Source: Minisyncoccota bacterium
Lineage (GTDB): Bacteria; Patescibacteriota; Minisyncoccia; Phycocordibacterales; UBA12079
Reading direction: 5' to 3'
Length of the DNA stretch: 36,588 nt
NCBI GenBank assembly: GCA_023140255.1
Contig: JAGLLX010000002.1
Span: forward strand, 1 to 36,588
Below are positions 15,411 through 25,367 of this stretch, piece by piece (positions within the stretch are counted from its first letter, which is position 1; each line of letters begins with the position of its first letter). The notes beneath the pieces were generated by a model. That model did not search any database and was not told the origin of the DNA. It saw nothing but the letters and a program-made list of their open reading frames with translations. Both the position numbers and the translations under genes were made by a program.

Positions 15411-17096
15411 ATGCGTAAAGATATAAAAGCAAAATTAAAAGAAATGCCAGAACTACTTACTATTGGACAAGTAGCCGAGGTTTTTTCTATCCATCCTGAT
15501 ACTCTTAGAAATTGGGATAAAGAAGGTATTTTGGTTCCTTTGCGAGTAGGAACAAGAAAAGACCGAAAATATAGACCTCAAGATATTCAAACTATTATGG
15601 ATAAAATGGGTAGTAAACTTACACTTCCCCAACTAGAGCAATTCCTTTGGAAAAGTGCTGATATTCTTCGAGGTAAAATTGATGGTTCTGATTATAAGAA
15701 ATATATTTTTGGACTACTTTTCTTCAAAAGAATTAGCGATGTTTGGGATGAAGAATACAAAAAAACAAAAAAAGAGTATGGGGATAAAAAAATTGCTCGT
15801 GCTGATTACAATCATCGCTTCCAAGTTCCTAGAGAATGTCGTTGGGCTGTCGTAGAAGAACAAGCAGAAAATATTGGTCAAAAACTTAATGAGATTTTTG
15901 ATAAGTTAGCAAATGCTAATAGTCCTAAATTAGATAAAATTTTTGATGATTTGGACTTTGCTAATAAAGATCGTTTCCCTAATGAAACCACTCAACGATT
16001 AATAAATCATTTTTCTCAATATAATTTTGGTGATACCTATATAAGTTCGGATTTGCTTGGAGATGCATATGAATATCTAATTAAACAATTCGCAGCGGAT
16101 GCAGGAAAAAAAGGTGGTGAATTTTATACGCCACGAGAAGTTGAAAAAGTTATTGTTGAAATTTTAAAACCTCACAAAAAAGATCATATCTATGATCCAA
16201 CTGCCGGATCGGGAGGATTTCTTCTTGAATCTTTTCATTATTTAAAAAATAAAGAAAATGAATCAGTAGCAAGAACTCTCTATTTAAACGGACAAGAGTT
16301 AAATATAGGAACTTTCGCAATTGCAAAAATAAATATGTTTTTGCACGGACTAGACGGAGCTGACATTCAGAGAGGAGATACTTTAGCAAATCCACAATTT
16401 CTAAATCCAAATGGAAGCTTGAAAACTTTTGATATTGTTGTGGCAAATTTTCCGTACGCAATCAAAGATTATGAATACAATATTTTAAAAACAAATAAAT
16501 ACGGAAGAATTGATGGATATGAAATGCCTCCTAAGAAAAATGCTGATTATGCTTTTATCTTACATATAATTAAATCAATGAATTCAAACGGAAGAGCAGG
16601 GGTTGTTGTTCCTCATGGGGTTTTATTCAGAGCAGGAGCTGAAGGTCGCATCCGAGAACAAATATTAAAAAATGATTTAATTGACACTATCGTTACTCTC
16701 CCTCCAAAACTCTTTTATGGAACAGGAATTCCTGCATCTATTCTCATTTTTAATAAAAATAAAACAGAGGGAAGAAAAAATAAAGTTTTGTTTATCAATG
16801 CTGAAAAAGAATTTTCAGAGGATAAAAATCAAAATTCACTTCGTGTTCAAGATATTCAAAAAATAGCAAAGACATACGATAAGTATAAAGATATTGAAAA
16901 TTATGCTCGTGTGGTTGATCTAAAAGAGATAGCAGAAAATAAATACAATTTGAATGTAAGTCTTTATATTGAAAATGGAGAAAAAGAAGAAGAGATTGAT
17001 GTTTCTGTTGTTAAAAAGGAATTAATTCAATTAGAAAAAGAACGAACTAAAATTGATAAAAAAGTCGAAGGGTTTTTAAAAATACTTAAATATTAA
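15411..17096 (+). CDS. hsdM: Type I R-M methyltransferase subunit HsdM with N-terminal MerR/excisionase-like HTH
   Basis: N-term LLTIGQVAEVFSIHPDTLRNWDKEGILVPLRVGTRKDRKYRPQDI; MTase motifs DPTAGSGGFLLES and ANFPYA; start re-assigned from 15351. Confidence 0.9.
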   Translation: MRKDIKAKLKEMPELLTIGQVAEVFSIHPDTLRNWDKEGILVPLRVGTRKDRKYRPQDIQTIMDKMGSKLTLPQLEQFLWKSADILRGKIDGSDYKKYIFGLLFFKRISDVWDEEYKKTKKEYGDKKIARADYNHRFQVPRECRWAVVEEQAENIGQKLNEIFDKLANANSPKLDKIFDDLDFANKDRFPNETTQRLINHFSQYNFGDTYISSDLLGDAYEYLIKQFAADAGKKGGEFYTPREVEKVIVEILKPHKKDHIYDPTAGSGGFLLESFHYLKNKENESVARTLYLNGQELNIGTFAIAKINMFLHGLDGADIQRGDTLANPQFLNPNGSLKTFDIVVANFPYAIKDYEYNILKTNKYGRIDGYEMPPKKNADYAFILHIIKSMNSNGRAGVVVPHGVLFRAGAEGRIREQILKNDLIDTIVTLPPKLFYGTGIPASILIFNKNKTEGRKNKVLFINAEKEFSEDKNQNSLRVQDIQKIAKTYDKYKDIENYARVVDLKEIAENKYNLNVSLYIENGEKEEEIDVSVVKKELIQLEKERTKIDKKVEGFLKILKY

Positions 17097-17100
17097 TGAT

Positions 17101-18543
17101 ATGATTAAAAATGATACTAATATGAATTTGGTTAAAAAAGAAGAAGATTCAACTCAAGCATTGCAGTTATTTGAAGAGCTTGTATTAAAAAGTATAGAAT
17201 CATACGGTCTGCCTGTCAGAAATGTTTTAGTTGCAACAGAAGAAAGAGCCGTTATATTTAAAAATATGTTGCCTGTTTTGCAAAAAGTAGAACCTAGTAA
17301 AATAAAAGATTCTGTTTATATTTCAAAATTTTTAGCAGCTTCTGCTGTAGGTTTATTTGACGCTGCTTTAAATTATTTATGGGATGAAACTATTTCAGAA
17401 ATTCGGAAAAGGGCGGTTATTTATGACATACAATATTTTTATGATAATGCAACGAATAGCGAAAGAAAGAGAAAGAAATTAAAAAAAGAAGAAGATATTA
17501 TTAAGTTAGACGATCACGAGCTTATACAAGGTGCTCGTAAAATAGGTTTAATTTCAGAAATTGGATATAAACATCTAGATTTTATAAGATTTAATAGAAA
17601 TTGGGCTAGTGCAGCTCATCCAAACCAGAATAAATTAACGGGATTAAAATTGATTTCTTGGCTGGAGACTTGTGTTGAGGAGGTTATCTCATTACCTCTT
17701 TCTAATGTTGCTATTGAAATACAGAAATTATTAATAAACATTAAGAGTAATGAAATTACAGAAGAAGATTCTAAAAAAATAATTTCTTTTTTTGATGAGC
17801 TTCCACAAAAACAAGCAAATAATTTAGCTTTGGGTTTTTTGGGAATATATACAGATGAAGATATATCTCCCACAACTCGTCAAAATATAAAATATTTAGC
17901 TCCTTCTCTGTGGGAAATGATTGAAGAGGAAACAAAAGTAAATATAGGGATACGTTATGGAAAGTTTATGGCTAATAACGATGAAAGCGGAGCTTCTTTG
18001 ATAAGAGGTTTCTTGGATATGGTTGAAGGGTCTTCGTATATTCCTGAAAATATAAAAATAGTTGAGATAGAAGATGCTATGGAAAATTTATTAGACATTC
18101 ACCATGCAATAAATAATTTTCACAATGAACCTATATTTGCAAAAGAGTTATACAATATTATTGGTAAAGATAATAAAATTCCTTCATCTATAATGAAAAA
18201 AACAGTATTTGGTATTATAGAAGTTTTTTTAACGAACGGGTATGGTGTAGCTTTTTGTGCCGAAAAATACTATATAGAATTGATTAAACAATTTAGTCAA
18301 AAAGAAGCCTTTTTTGCACTTATTTCTTTTACTGAAGAAGGAATAGCAAGTACTTTACAATTTTCTTTATGTGAAAATAAATATAGAGAATTATTAAATT
18401 TAATTAAAGACAAACTTACTTCTAGCGTTATTTTAGAGTTATTTGAAAAGGTTAGAAAATTTCAAGGAGATATTAGTTTAATTGGAAAAGATACAGATAT
18501 CAAACAAAAAATAGCTAATGCAAAAGTTATTTTAAAAAAATAA
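17101..18543 (+). CDS. Unknown R-M-operon protein, possible HEPN-like domain
   Basis: 480 aa between hsdM and hsdS; RNWASAAHPN (R-x6-H) motif. Confidence 0.5.
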   Translation: MIKNDTNMNLVKKEEDSTQALQLFEELVLKSIESYGLPVRNVLVATEERAVIFKNMLPVLQKVEPSKIKDSVYISKFLAASAVGLFDAALNYLWDETISEIRKRAVIYDIQYFYDNATNSERKRKKLKKEEDIIKLDDHELIQGARKIGLISEIGYKHLDFIRFNRNWASAAHPNQNKLTGLKLISWLETCVEEVISLPLSNVAIEIQKLLINIKSNEITEEDSKKIISFFDELPQKQANNLALGFLGIYTDEDISPTTRQNIKYLAPSLWEMIEEETKVNIGIRYGKFMANNDESGASLIRGFLDMVEGSSYIPENIKIVEIEDAMENLLDIHHAINNFHNEPIFAKELYNIIGKDNKIPSSIMKKTVFGIIEVFLTNGYGVAFCAEKYYIELIKQFSQKEAFFALISFTEEGIASTLQFSLCENKYRELLNLIKDKLTSSVILELFEKVRKFQGDISLIGKDTDIKQKIANAKVILKK

Positions 18544-18555
18544 AATCTTAAATTG

Positions 18556-19710
18556 ATGAAAACTAAAGAAAAACAAAAAAATATTCCAAAAGGTTGGAAA
18601 ATTAAGAAAATTAAAGACTTACTTGATTACGAAAGACCTGATAATTATATCGTCAAAAATACTAATTATAGAGATGACAAAAAGATCCCAGTACTTACAG
18701 CAAACAAATCATTCATTTTAGGTTATACAGATGAAGATTTTGGTATTTATGAAAATACTCCAACTATAATTTTTGATGATTTTACTACAGATAGTAAGTA
18801 TGTTGATTTTCCTTTTAAAGTTAAATCATCGGCTATAAAAATTTTAAAAGAAAAAAATAATGACATAGATTTAAGGTTTGTTTATGAAAAAATGAAATCC
18901 ATTGATTTTCCAAGGGGAAATCATAAGAGATACTATATTTCTCAATATCAAGAAATGAATATTTTGACACCGCCTTTTAAAGAACAACAAAAAATTGCGG
19001 AGATTTTAGAAACGGTTGATAAAGAAATAAAAAAAACTAATGAGATTATAAACAAAACAGAAAAGTTGAAAAGAGGGATAATGCAAAAACTTTTTATTCA
19101 AAAGGATAGAGACAAAAAATTTAAAAATAGAAAAGTTAACGAAATAGCAAATGTTTTAACAGGGAAAACACCTAAACGAATAAAAAAAGAATTTTATGAA
19201 AACGGTATCTTCCCTTGGGTTAAAAGTACAGAAGTTAATTTTGAAAGAATAAAAGATACTTCTGAAAAAATAACGAAAGATGCTATTAGAATTGAAAATA
19301 TGAAAATAGTTCCAAAGGGGGCTGTTTTGGTTGCTATGTATGGACAAGGAGTAACGAGAGGAAAAAGTGCAATTTTAGATTGTGAGGCAACAACTAATCA
19401 AGCCATTGCTTCAATTGTTCCAAATTCTGAATTAACGACAGACTATTTATTCTATTGGTTATCTTTTCAGTATGAAAATCTTAGAAATTTAGGGCATGGA
19501 GGTAATCAAAAAAATTTAAATTTAGATATTATTAAAAATATAGAAATTTTTCTCCCAGATACAAACTATCAGAAAAAAATTACAAAAATTCTTTCAGCTG
19601 TTGATGAAAAAATTTCAGTTAATAAAAAGCTAAAAGAAAAATTAACTCAACTCAAAAAAGGCCTTTCTCAAGACCTTTTGAGTGGTGAGGTTAGAGTTCT
19701 AATAACATGA
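18556..19710 (+). CDS. hsdS: Type I R-M specificity subunit HsdS
   Basis: Two TRDs each followed by conserved coiled-coil: PPFKEQQKIAEILETVDKEIKKTNEIINKTEKLKRGIMQKLF and LPDTNYQKKITKILSAVDEKISVNKKLKEKLTQLKKGLSQDLLSGEVRV. Confidence 0.92.
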   Translation: MKTKEKQKNIPKGWKIKKIKDLLDYERPDNYIVKNTNYRDDKKIPVLTANKSFILGYTDEDFGIYENTPTIIFDDFTTDSKYVDFPFKVKSSAIKILKEKNNDIDLRFVYEKMKSIDFPRGNHKRYYISQYQEMNILTPPFKEQQKIAEILETVDKEIKKTNEIINKTEKLKRGIMQKLFIQKDRDKKFKNRKVNEIANVLTGKTPKRIKKEFYENGIFPWVKSTEVNFERIKDTSEKITKDAIRIENMKIVPKGAVLVAMYGQGVTRGKSAILDCEATTNQAIASIVPNSELTTDYLFYWLSFQYENLRNLGHGGNQKNLNLDIIKNIEIFLPDTNYQKKITKILSAVDEKISVNKKLKEKLTQLKKGLSQDLLSGEVRVLIT

Positions 19711-20867
19711 TTTCAAAAAAAGAGATAGAAAGAATTATAGAGTATAAATTGTTGGGGCTAAAAGCACTCGGAGCTTTTGTTGTTGTTCTTTTTCAAAGTT
19801 CTATATTTTTTATATTTTATTTTATAATTGATATCTCACTCAGTTTTTATCAAAAGTATCAAGGTGATAAGAATCAAGATCTTTCTAACGAAGAAGTAAC
19901 AACTATTAAAAAAACAGCCACAAAAACACAAAAAACTCTTGATAAATTGGCTAGAGATCAAAAAGAATACAATATGGAAGAAGTTAGAAGAAAAGAATCT
20001 CTTTCTTTATTAAATAAACTTCTTACAGAAAGTGAAGTTCGAGAAAAAGATTTGTTATCACTTACCAGCACATCAGAATATTATCAACTTTTTGTTTACA
20101 GTGCCTCTCTTAGTCGGTTAGTTAAGTCATTAGACATTCCTGATTTTGGAACACAACCAAATAGACTTTACCCGATTTTTTTAAAAGATCTTGGTTTCGC
20201 AAGATTAGGGAAAGGATCCCCCTCTCTTTTGATAAATAAAAACAATTTAAAAGAAAAAAAACTTACAGATATTAAAGAATTTAAAAAGTTCTTGATGTAT
20301 CATTTTAGTAAAGTTAGAGGTAAAGAATGGAAAGATTTTATAGAAAAAGTTAAAAGTTTTGATAAAAATAAATCACAAAAATTAAAAAAAATTAATTATA
20401 GAGATATGGGTTATTTAAAAATTAATTTTTTACTAACCGAGACAAATATGAATATTACAAATGTTGGACTTGTTGATGGTGAACATTTAGGTCTTGGAAG
20501 TGTAAAAAACGATGAAGATATAAATAGACAAATACTTTTAAGAACTAATATTAAATCTGAATCAGATAAAGAAGATTTAAAAATTCGTATTAGAAAAGTT
20601 ATAAACAAACAAGATATATCTTTTCTCTTAAATGGAATATCTAAAAAAATTAAATTAAAAATTGAATCAGAACAAGATACTATAAAAGAAAATTTAAATA
20701 TTAAAACGGTGTTAGGTTTTAGTACAATAAATGAATCTGATTTAAAAAAAGAACTTGTACGAGTAGGATTAAACGAAAAAGAATCAAAATCTGTCTCGAA
20801 TAAAATAATAAGTCGTACCCAAGAATATCAATTAGCATTAGATAACTTACAAATAAATATAGAATAA
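19707..20867 (+). CDS. Novel membrane-anchored coiled-coil protein within the R-M operon
   Basis: TM segment GAFVVVLFQSSIFFIFYFIIDISLSF then coiled coil; ATGA overlap with hsdS, 1-nt overlap with hsdR. Confidence 0.7.
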   Translation: MISKKEIERIIEYKLLGLKALGAFVVVLFQSSIFFIFYFIIDISLSFYQKYQGDKNQDLSNEEVTTIKKTATKTQKTLDKLARDQKEYNMEEVRRKESLSLLNKLLTESEVREKDLLSLTSTSEYYQLFVYSASLSRLVKSLDIPDFGTQPNRLYPIFLKDLGFARLGKGSPSLLINKNNLKEKKLTDIKEFKKFLMYHFSKVRGKEWKDFIEKVKSFDKNKSQKLKKINYRDMGYLKINFLLTETNMNITNVGLVDGEHLGLGSVKNDEDINRQILLRTNIKSESDKEDLKIRIRKVINKQDISFLLNGISKKIKLKIESEQDTIKENLNIKTVLGFSTINESDLKKELVRVGLNEKESKSVSNKIISRTQEYQLALDNLQINIE

Positions 20868-23773
20868 TGAAATTCAACGAACAATATACAATAGAAAATC
20901 ATATCATTAAGTTCTTAGAAAAAGAGCTTAGTTATGAATACATAAAACCGAAGGACTTTGCAAAACTGCGGGAATTTGAAAATGAATATATTATTTCATC
21001 TCTTTTGCTTGATGCTATAAAAAAAATAAATAATGTTTCTGAAGATGAAGCTAAATCTGTATTACGAGAAGTTAGAAAAATAGATAATAATGAAGATTTT
21101 CTTAAAACTTTCCGTAATGGAATAAATCTCAAAGATTCTGAAACTGGGAAAATGAGAGATTACTTTATTATTGATTTTGATAATCTTGAAAATAATCGTT
21201 TTGTAGTAACCAATCAATTTTATTTTGAAGGAAATTCTGAAAATATAAGAACTGATGTTTTGGTATTTTTAAATGGTTTGCCTATTGTAAATATTGAAGC
21301 TAAAAGTCCTACCGCTTCAAGCACTGTAAATTATGCAAACGCTGTTGGACAAATAAAGAGATACGAGAGAAATGCCTTTAAACTTTTTTGGCCAAATTGT
21401 TTTAATATTGCTACTGACGGGCTAGAAACAGTTTATGGAGCTACTTATTCTCCAGCTCAGTATTTCTTGAAATGGAAAGAGGAGGAATTAAGTAAAAAAT
21501 ATGAAGAAGAACTTGAGATGACTTTATTTGCCTTATTATCGCAAGAAAGATTATTGGATATTATCAGAAATTTTATTCTTTTTGATAAAGATAAAGAACA
21601 AACCATAAAAAAAATTGCTCGATATCAACAATTAAGAGCAACTAATAAAATTGTAGAAAGAGTTAGAAAGGGAGAAGATAAAAGAGGACTTATTTGGCAT
21701 ACTCAAGGATCAGGGAAATCACTGACTATGTTTTTTACTGCATGGAAGTTACGATTTAATAAAAACTTAAAAAATCCAAAAATTTTTATCTTGGTTGATA
21801 GAATTGATTTAGATGATCAAATTTATGAAACTTTCGCAAATTGTGGAGGAGAAAATGTTGTGCGAGTAAATTCTCGTCGTGATCTTGAGAGAAAAATAAA
21901 ATCATCTGAAAGAGGAATTTTTATTTCAACTATTCAAAAGTTTTCTGAATTAGGAAATGATGTGAAAAATCTCGATGAAAATATAATTGTGCTTTCTGAC
22001 GAAGCTCACCGAGACAATGAGGGAATTTCAGCAATCAATTTAAGAAGTTCAATGGAAAATGCTTTTTTCTTTGGCTTTACAGGAACTCCTATTGATAGAA
22101 CTACTTTAAATACTCATAGAAATTTTGGAGCTGAAGGAGAAAGGTATCTTGATTATTATTCAATCAAACAAGCTATTGATGATGGAACTACTCTCCCTGT
22201 TACATATGAGGCAAGATTATCTAAATTTTTTATTGATGAAGAAAAACTTGATAAACAATTTGAAGAAATGACTGAAGGGCTTTCGGAAAAAGAAAAGGAA
22301 CAAATATCTAAAAAATATGGAAGAAAAGAAGCTATTGTAAAACTTGATAAACGAATGGAAGCAATTGCTCAAGATATTGTGGAACATTTTAAATTATATG
22401 TTGAACCCACAGGATTTAAGGCTCAGATTGTTTGTTATGATAGAGAGGCTACAGCTAAGTATAAAGAACTTCTTGATAAACTTGTCCCTAAAGACTGGTC
22501 AACCGTTATTTATTCCGCAGGTGATCCAAATACAAGTCCTGAAGAATTACAAAAATATAATACTACCAAGGCAAAAAGAGAGAAATTAATTAATGACTTT
22601 AAAGACCCTAATAGTCCTTTAAGGTTTTTATTAGTGTGCGATATGCTCTTGACTGGTTTTGATGCTCCTATTGAACAAGTGATGTATTTAGATAAGCCTC
22701 TCTGGGATCATAATCTTTTACAAGCTATTGCTAGAACCAACAGAATCTATCCAAATAAAGGAGCTGGGAAAATTATTGATTATTACGGAATAACTAAAAG
22801 TTTACATAAAGCTTTAGATTTTGATGAAAGTGAAGTTGATTCTGCGATGATTAATATAGATAAACTTAAAGAAGAATTCAAAGATATTCTAGATGAAATT
22901 ATGGATATTTTTATAAATGTAAATATTGAAGATCCTTCAATCGAGAATCTTCGTCGTTGTTTGAAAATATTTGCCGAAAATAATGAGAAGCAAAAATTCT
23001 TTAGTAATAAATATGGGCGATTAAAACTTTTGTTTGAAGTTTTGTCCCCTGATCCTTTTTTGAAAGAATTTGTGAGAAAGTTTGGATGGTTAACTAGTGT
23101 TTATATTGCTTTTAGTAAAGAATTTGGTGAAAGTGCTTATAGCTCAGAAGTTTTGGCTGAATATGGAGAAAAAGTTAAAAATTTAATTCAACAAAGAGTT
23201 GATTATGAAGGAATTACAAAAAATTTCAGGGAATTAAATATAAATGATTTATATGTGATGGAAAGACTGAATAAAATGGATGATGAAGATAAAGCTTTAA
23301 ATCTTGAAAAGATGTTGAAGCAAGAAATTTCTTTAAATGTTGATACAAATCCTGCTTACAAAAAATTTAGTGAAAGATTATCAGCCATCAGAAAAGAATT
23401 TGAGAAAAATCAAATTGATTTAGCTGAAAGAATTAAGCGATATCAAGAACTACTTGAAGATATAAAAAATAAAGGTGATGAAGCTAAAGAGCTTGGATAT
23501 TCATTAAAAGAATACGGACTTTATGTAATTTCGGAGGAATTTATTAAAGGAGACAAAAATCTGATAAGAGAATTTATTCAAGAAATGTCTAAAAGAATCG
23601 AAGGGGTTCTTGACGGAGGATGGCAAGAATCTTCTAAAAGAGATGAATTTCTGAAAGAAGTTAAACGAATTATTCAAGAATTAATACTAAAAGAATATAA
23701 AGAAAAAATAGAAGTTTCTGATTTCCATAAATATCTAAATCGTCTAGTAGACATCATAATTAAAAAATTCTGA
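20867..23773 (+). CDS. hsdR: Type I R-M restriction subunit HsdR
   Basis: PIVNIEAKSP nuclease motif, WHTQGSGKSLTM, LSDEAHRDNEG, FTGTPI, QAIARTNRIYPNK. Confidence 0.95.
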   Translation: MKFNEQYTIENHIIKFLEKELSYEYIKPKDFAKLREFENEYIISSLLLDAIKKINNVSEDEAKSVLREVRKIDNNEDFLKTFRNGINLKDSETGKMRDYFIIDFDNLENNRFVVTNQFYFEGNSENIRTDVLVFLNGLPIVNIEAKSPTASSTVNYANAVGQIKRYERNAFKLFWPNCFNIATDGLETVYGATYSPAQYFLKWKEEELSKKYEEELEMTLFALLSQERLLDIIRNFILFDKDKEQTIKKIARYQQLRATNKIVERVRKGEDKRGLIWHTQGSGKSLTMFFTAWKLRFNKNLKNPKIFILVDRIDLDDQIYETFANCGGENVVRVNSRRDLERKIKSSERGIFISTIQKFSELGNDVKNLDENIIVLSDEAHRDNEGISAINLRSSMENAFFFGFTGTPIDRTTLNTHRNFGAEGERYLDYYSIKQAIDDGTTLPVTYEARLSKFFIDEEKLDKQFEEMTEGLSEKEKEQISKKYGRKEAIVKLDKRMEAIAQDIVEHFKLYVEPTGFKAQIVCYDREATAKYKELLDKLVPKDWSTVIYSAGDPNTSPEELQKYNTTKAKREKLINDFKDPNSPLRFLLVCDMLLTGFDAPIEQVMYLDKPLWDHNLLQAIARTNRIYPNKGAGKIIDYYGITKSLHKALDFDESEVDSAMINIDKLKEEFKDILDEIMDIFINVNIEDPSIENLRRCLKIFAENNEKQKFFSNKYGRLKLLFEVLSPDPFLKEFVRKFGWLTSVYIAFSKEFGESAYSSEVLAEYGEKVKNLIQQRVDYEGITKNFRELNINDLYVMERLNKMDDEDKALNLEKMLKQEISLNVDTNPAYKKFSERLSAIRKEFEKNQIDLAERIKRYQELLEDIKNKGDEAKELGYSLKEYGLYVISEEFIKGDKNLIREFIQEMSKRIEGVLDGGWQESSKRDEFLKEVKRIIQELILKEYKEKIEVSDFHKYLNRLVDIIIKKF

Positions 23774-23775
23774 TA

Positions 23776-24348
23776 ATGAAAAAAGATATTACATTAAAAA
23801 ATAAAAAAATCTCATACACCCTTAAAAAGAGCACGAGGGCTCGAAGAATGAGGTTGGCGGTTTATTGTGATGGAAGTATAGTCGTAACCACTCCTCTTGG
23901 TTTGAGAGGAAATATTGTAGAAAAGTTTTTAACTGAAAAAACCCAATGGTTATTTACTAAATTAAATTTTTTTAAGCAATTTGAGGGCAAAGCAATTACA
24001 AAGTATAGTCATGAAGACTATTTAAAATTTAAAAAAGAAGCCTGTATCTTAGCTGAAAATAGAATTTCTTATTTTAATAAAACATATAAATTAAAATACA
24101 ATAAAATAAGTATAAAAAATCAAAAAACCCGTTGGGGTAGTTGTTCAAAAAAAGGTAATTTAAATTTTAATTATAAGATAGCGCTTTTGCCTGAAAAAAT
24201 TTCTGATTATATTATTGTTCACGAATTATGTCACCTAAAAGAATTTAATCACTCAAAAAAATTCTGGAATTTAGTTGCTAAAGCGATTCCTGATTATTTA
24301 GAAATTAAAAAAGATCTCAAAAAAAGTGGTTATCAATTTTATAAATAA
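23776..24348 (+). CDS. YgjP-like (DUF45) zinc metallopeptidase
   Basis: TRWGSCSKKGNLNFNYK...IIVHELCHLKEFNHSKKFW. Confidence 0.88.
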   Translation: MKKDITLKNKKISYTLKKSTRARRMRLAVYCDGSIVVTTPLGLRGNIVEKFLTEKTQWLFTKLNFFKQFEGKAITKYSHEDYLKFKKEACILAENRISYFNKTYKLKYNKISIKNQKTRWGSCSKKGNLNFNYKIALLPEKISDYIIVHELCHLKEFNHSKKFWNLVAKAIPDYLEIKKDLKKSGYQFYK

Positions 24349-24396
24349 AGAAGTTGTATTTATAAAATAATTGAAATTTCAGAAATTTTATGCACA

Positions 24397-25065
24397 ATGA
24401 ATATTAATGTAATTATAGGAGAATTAAATAAAACTCTTTACGAAAAACAACCTAAAAAAATAAGTAGCTCATGGATAGTCCAAAATGTTCCTCGTGCATA
24501 TAGATATATACACAAAAATATTAGAACTGAAACAAATGAAATAGACTGGGATAAAGTTACAAGTCTTTTGGAAAGAGATTTTCAAAAACGTTGGGTAAGG
24601 TATCGGAGAAAAGTAGTAAAGCCTTACACAAATAAAAAAGAAGTAGACATTGTTTTAAATAAATATAAAGATAAGTTATATACATTTATTACTTCGCTTG
24701 ATGATAGTGATTTTACTTCTAGAGATAAAATTCTTATATCCCTAGTTCGTCTATCTCAAAAAGGTAATGTTCTAGCCCAACAAGAATTAGTTATTTTACT
24801 GAAATACACTGTTGATGATTGGATTGATCGTTATTACTATTTAAAAAAATGGAAGGGCTATACTGATGATGTAGAAGACAAAATAAAAGGATGTATCCGT
24901 TGTTATAGATACACAGGTTCTTTTCTTGGTTATTTATATAAAACATTAGAGTATTCAGGAAGAGGTATTGTTCCTGTTCAAAAATTTTCTCTTGATGATC
25001 CTGTATTAGATGGGGTAAGAACGAGGATTGATTATGTTGTAGTGGAGGAAGATGAAGTTAGTTGA
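24397..25065 (+). CDS. Divergent sigma-70 region-2-like protein
   Basis: SQKGNVLAQQELVILLKYTVDDWIDRYYYLKKWKGYTDDVEDKIKGCIRCYRYTGSFLGYLYKTL resembles sigma2 organisation. Confidence 0.4.
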   Translation: MNINVIIGELNKTLYEKQPKKISSSWIVQNVPRAYRYIHKNIRTETNEIDWDKVTSLLERDFQKRWVRYRRKVVKPYTNKKEVDIVLNKYKDKLYTFITSLDDSDFTSRDKILISLVRLSQKGNVLAQQELVILLKYTVDDWIDRYYYLKKWKGYTDDVEDKIKGCIRCYRYTGSFLGYLYKTLEYSGRGIVPVQKFSLDDPVLDGVRTRIDYVVVEEDEVS

Positions 25066-25223
25066 CTAAAAGAAGAAATAAACGACGGTTAATGTTAATC
25101 GCTTCGCAACCGCCTAAAAATGAGTTAACATGTAGAATAATATCAATAAGTTTGGTATTATATTCATTAACAATTAAATATTAGTAGCCTAACCCTTTTG
25201 AATTTCAGGAGATATGGTGAAAA

Positions 25224-25366
25224 AATCCGCTAAAGTATAAAAGACTCCTAGTCAAAGTCACTTTAGCGGTCGTGCAGGGAAACTTGTACGGGTGGGCCTC
25301 GGTTCATCGCAATGGCTAGGAGCCTTTTGTATTCTCAAGGTTCCAACCATTTAAATCCGCTAAAGT
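25224..25366 (+). ncRNA. Candidate pseudoknotted/switching RNA element upstream of the 25368 gene
   Basis: CCGCTAAAGT (25227) / ACTTTAGCGG (25260) / CCGCTAAAGT (25357); GACTCCTAG/CTAGGAGCC stem; CGTGCAGG-GAAA-CTTGTACG hairpin. Confidence 0.5.
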
Positions 25367-25367
25367 T

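Noticed and set aside
25224-25330. HDV-like self-cleaving ribozyme, because of nested pseudoknot order A-P2-B-hairpin-P2'
   Set aside because: The A:B helix is about 10 bp rather than the required about 7 and no convincing P3/P1.1 or catalytic C in a short J4/2 could be placed; kept only as a pseudoknotted RNA candidate.
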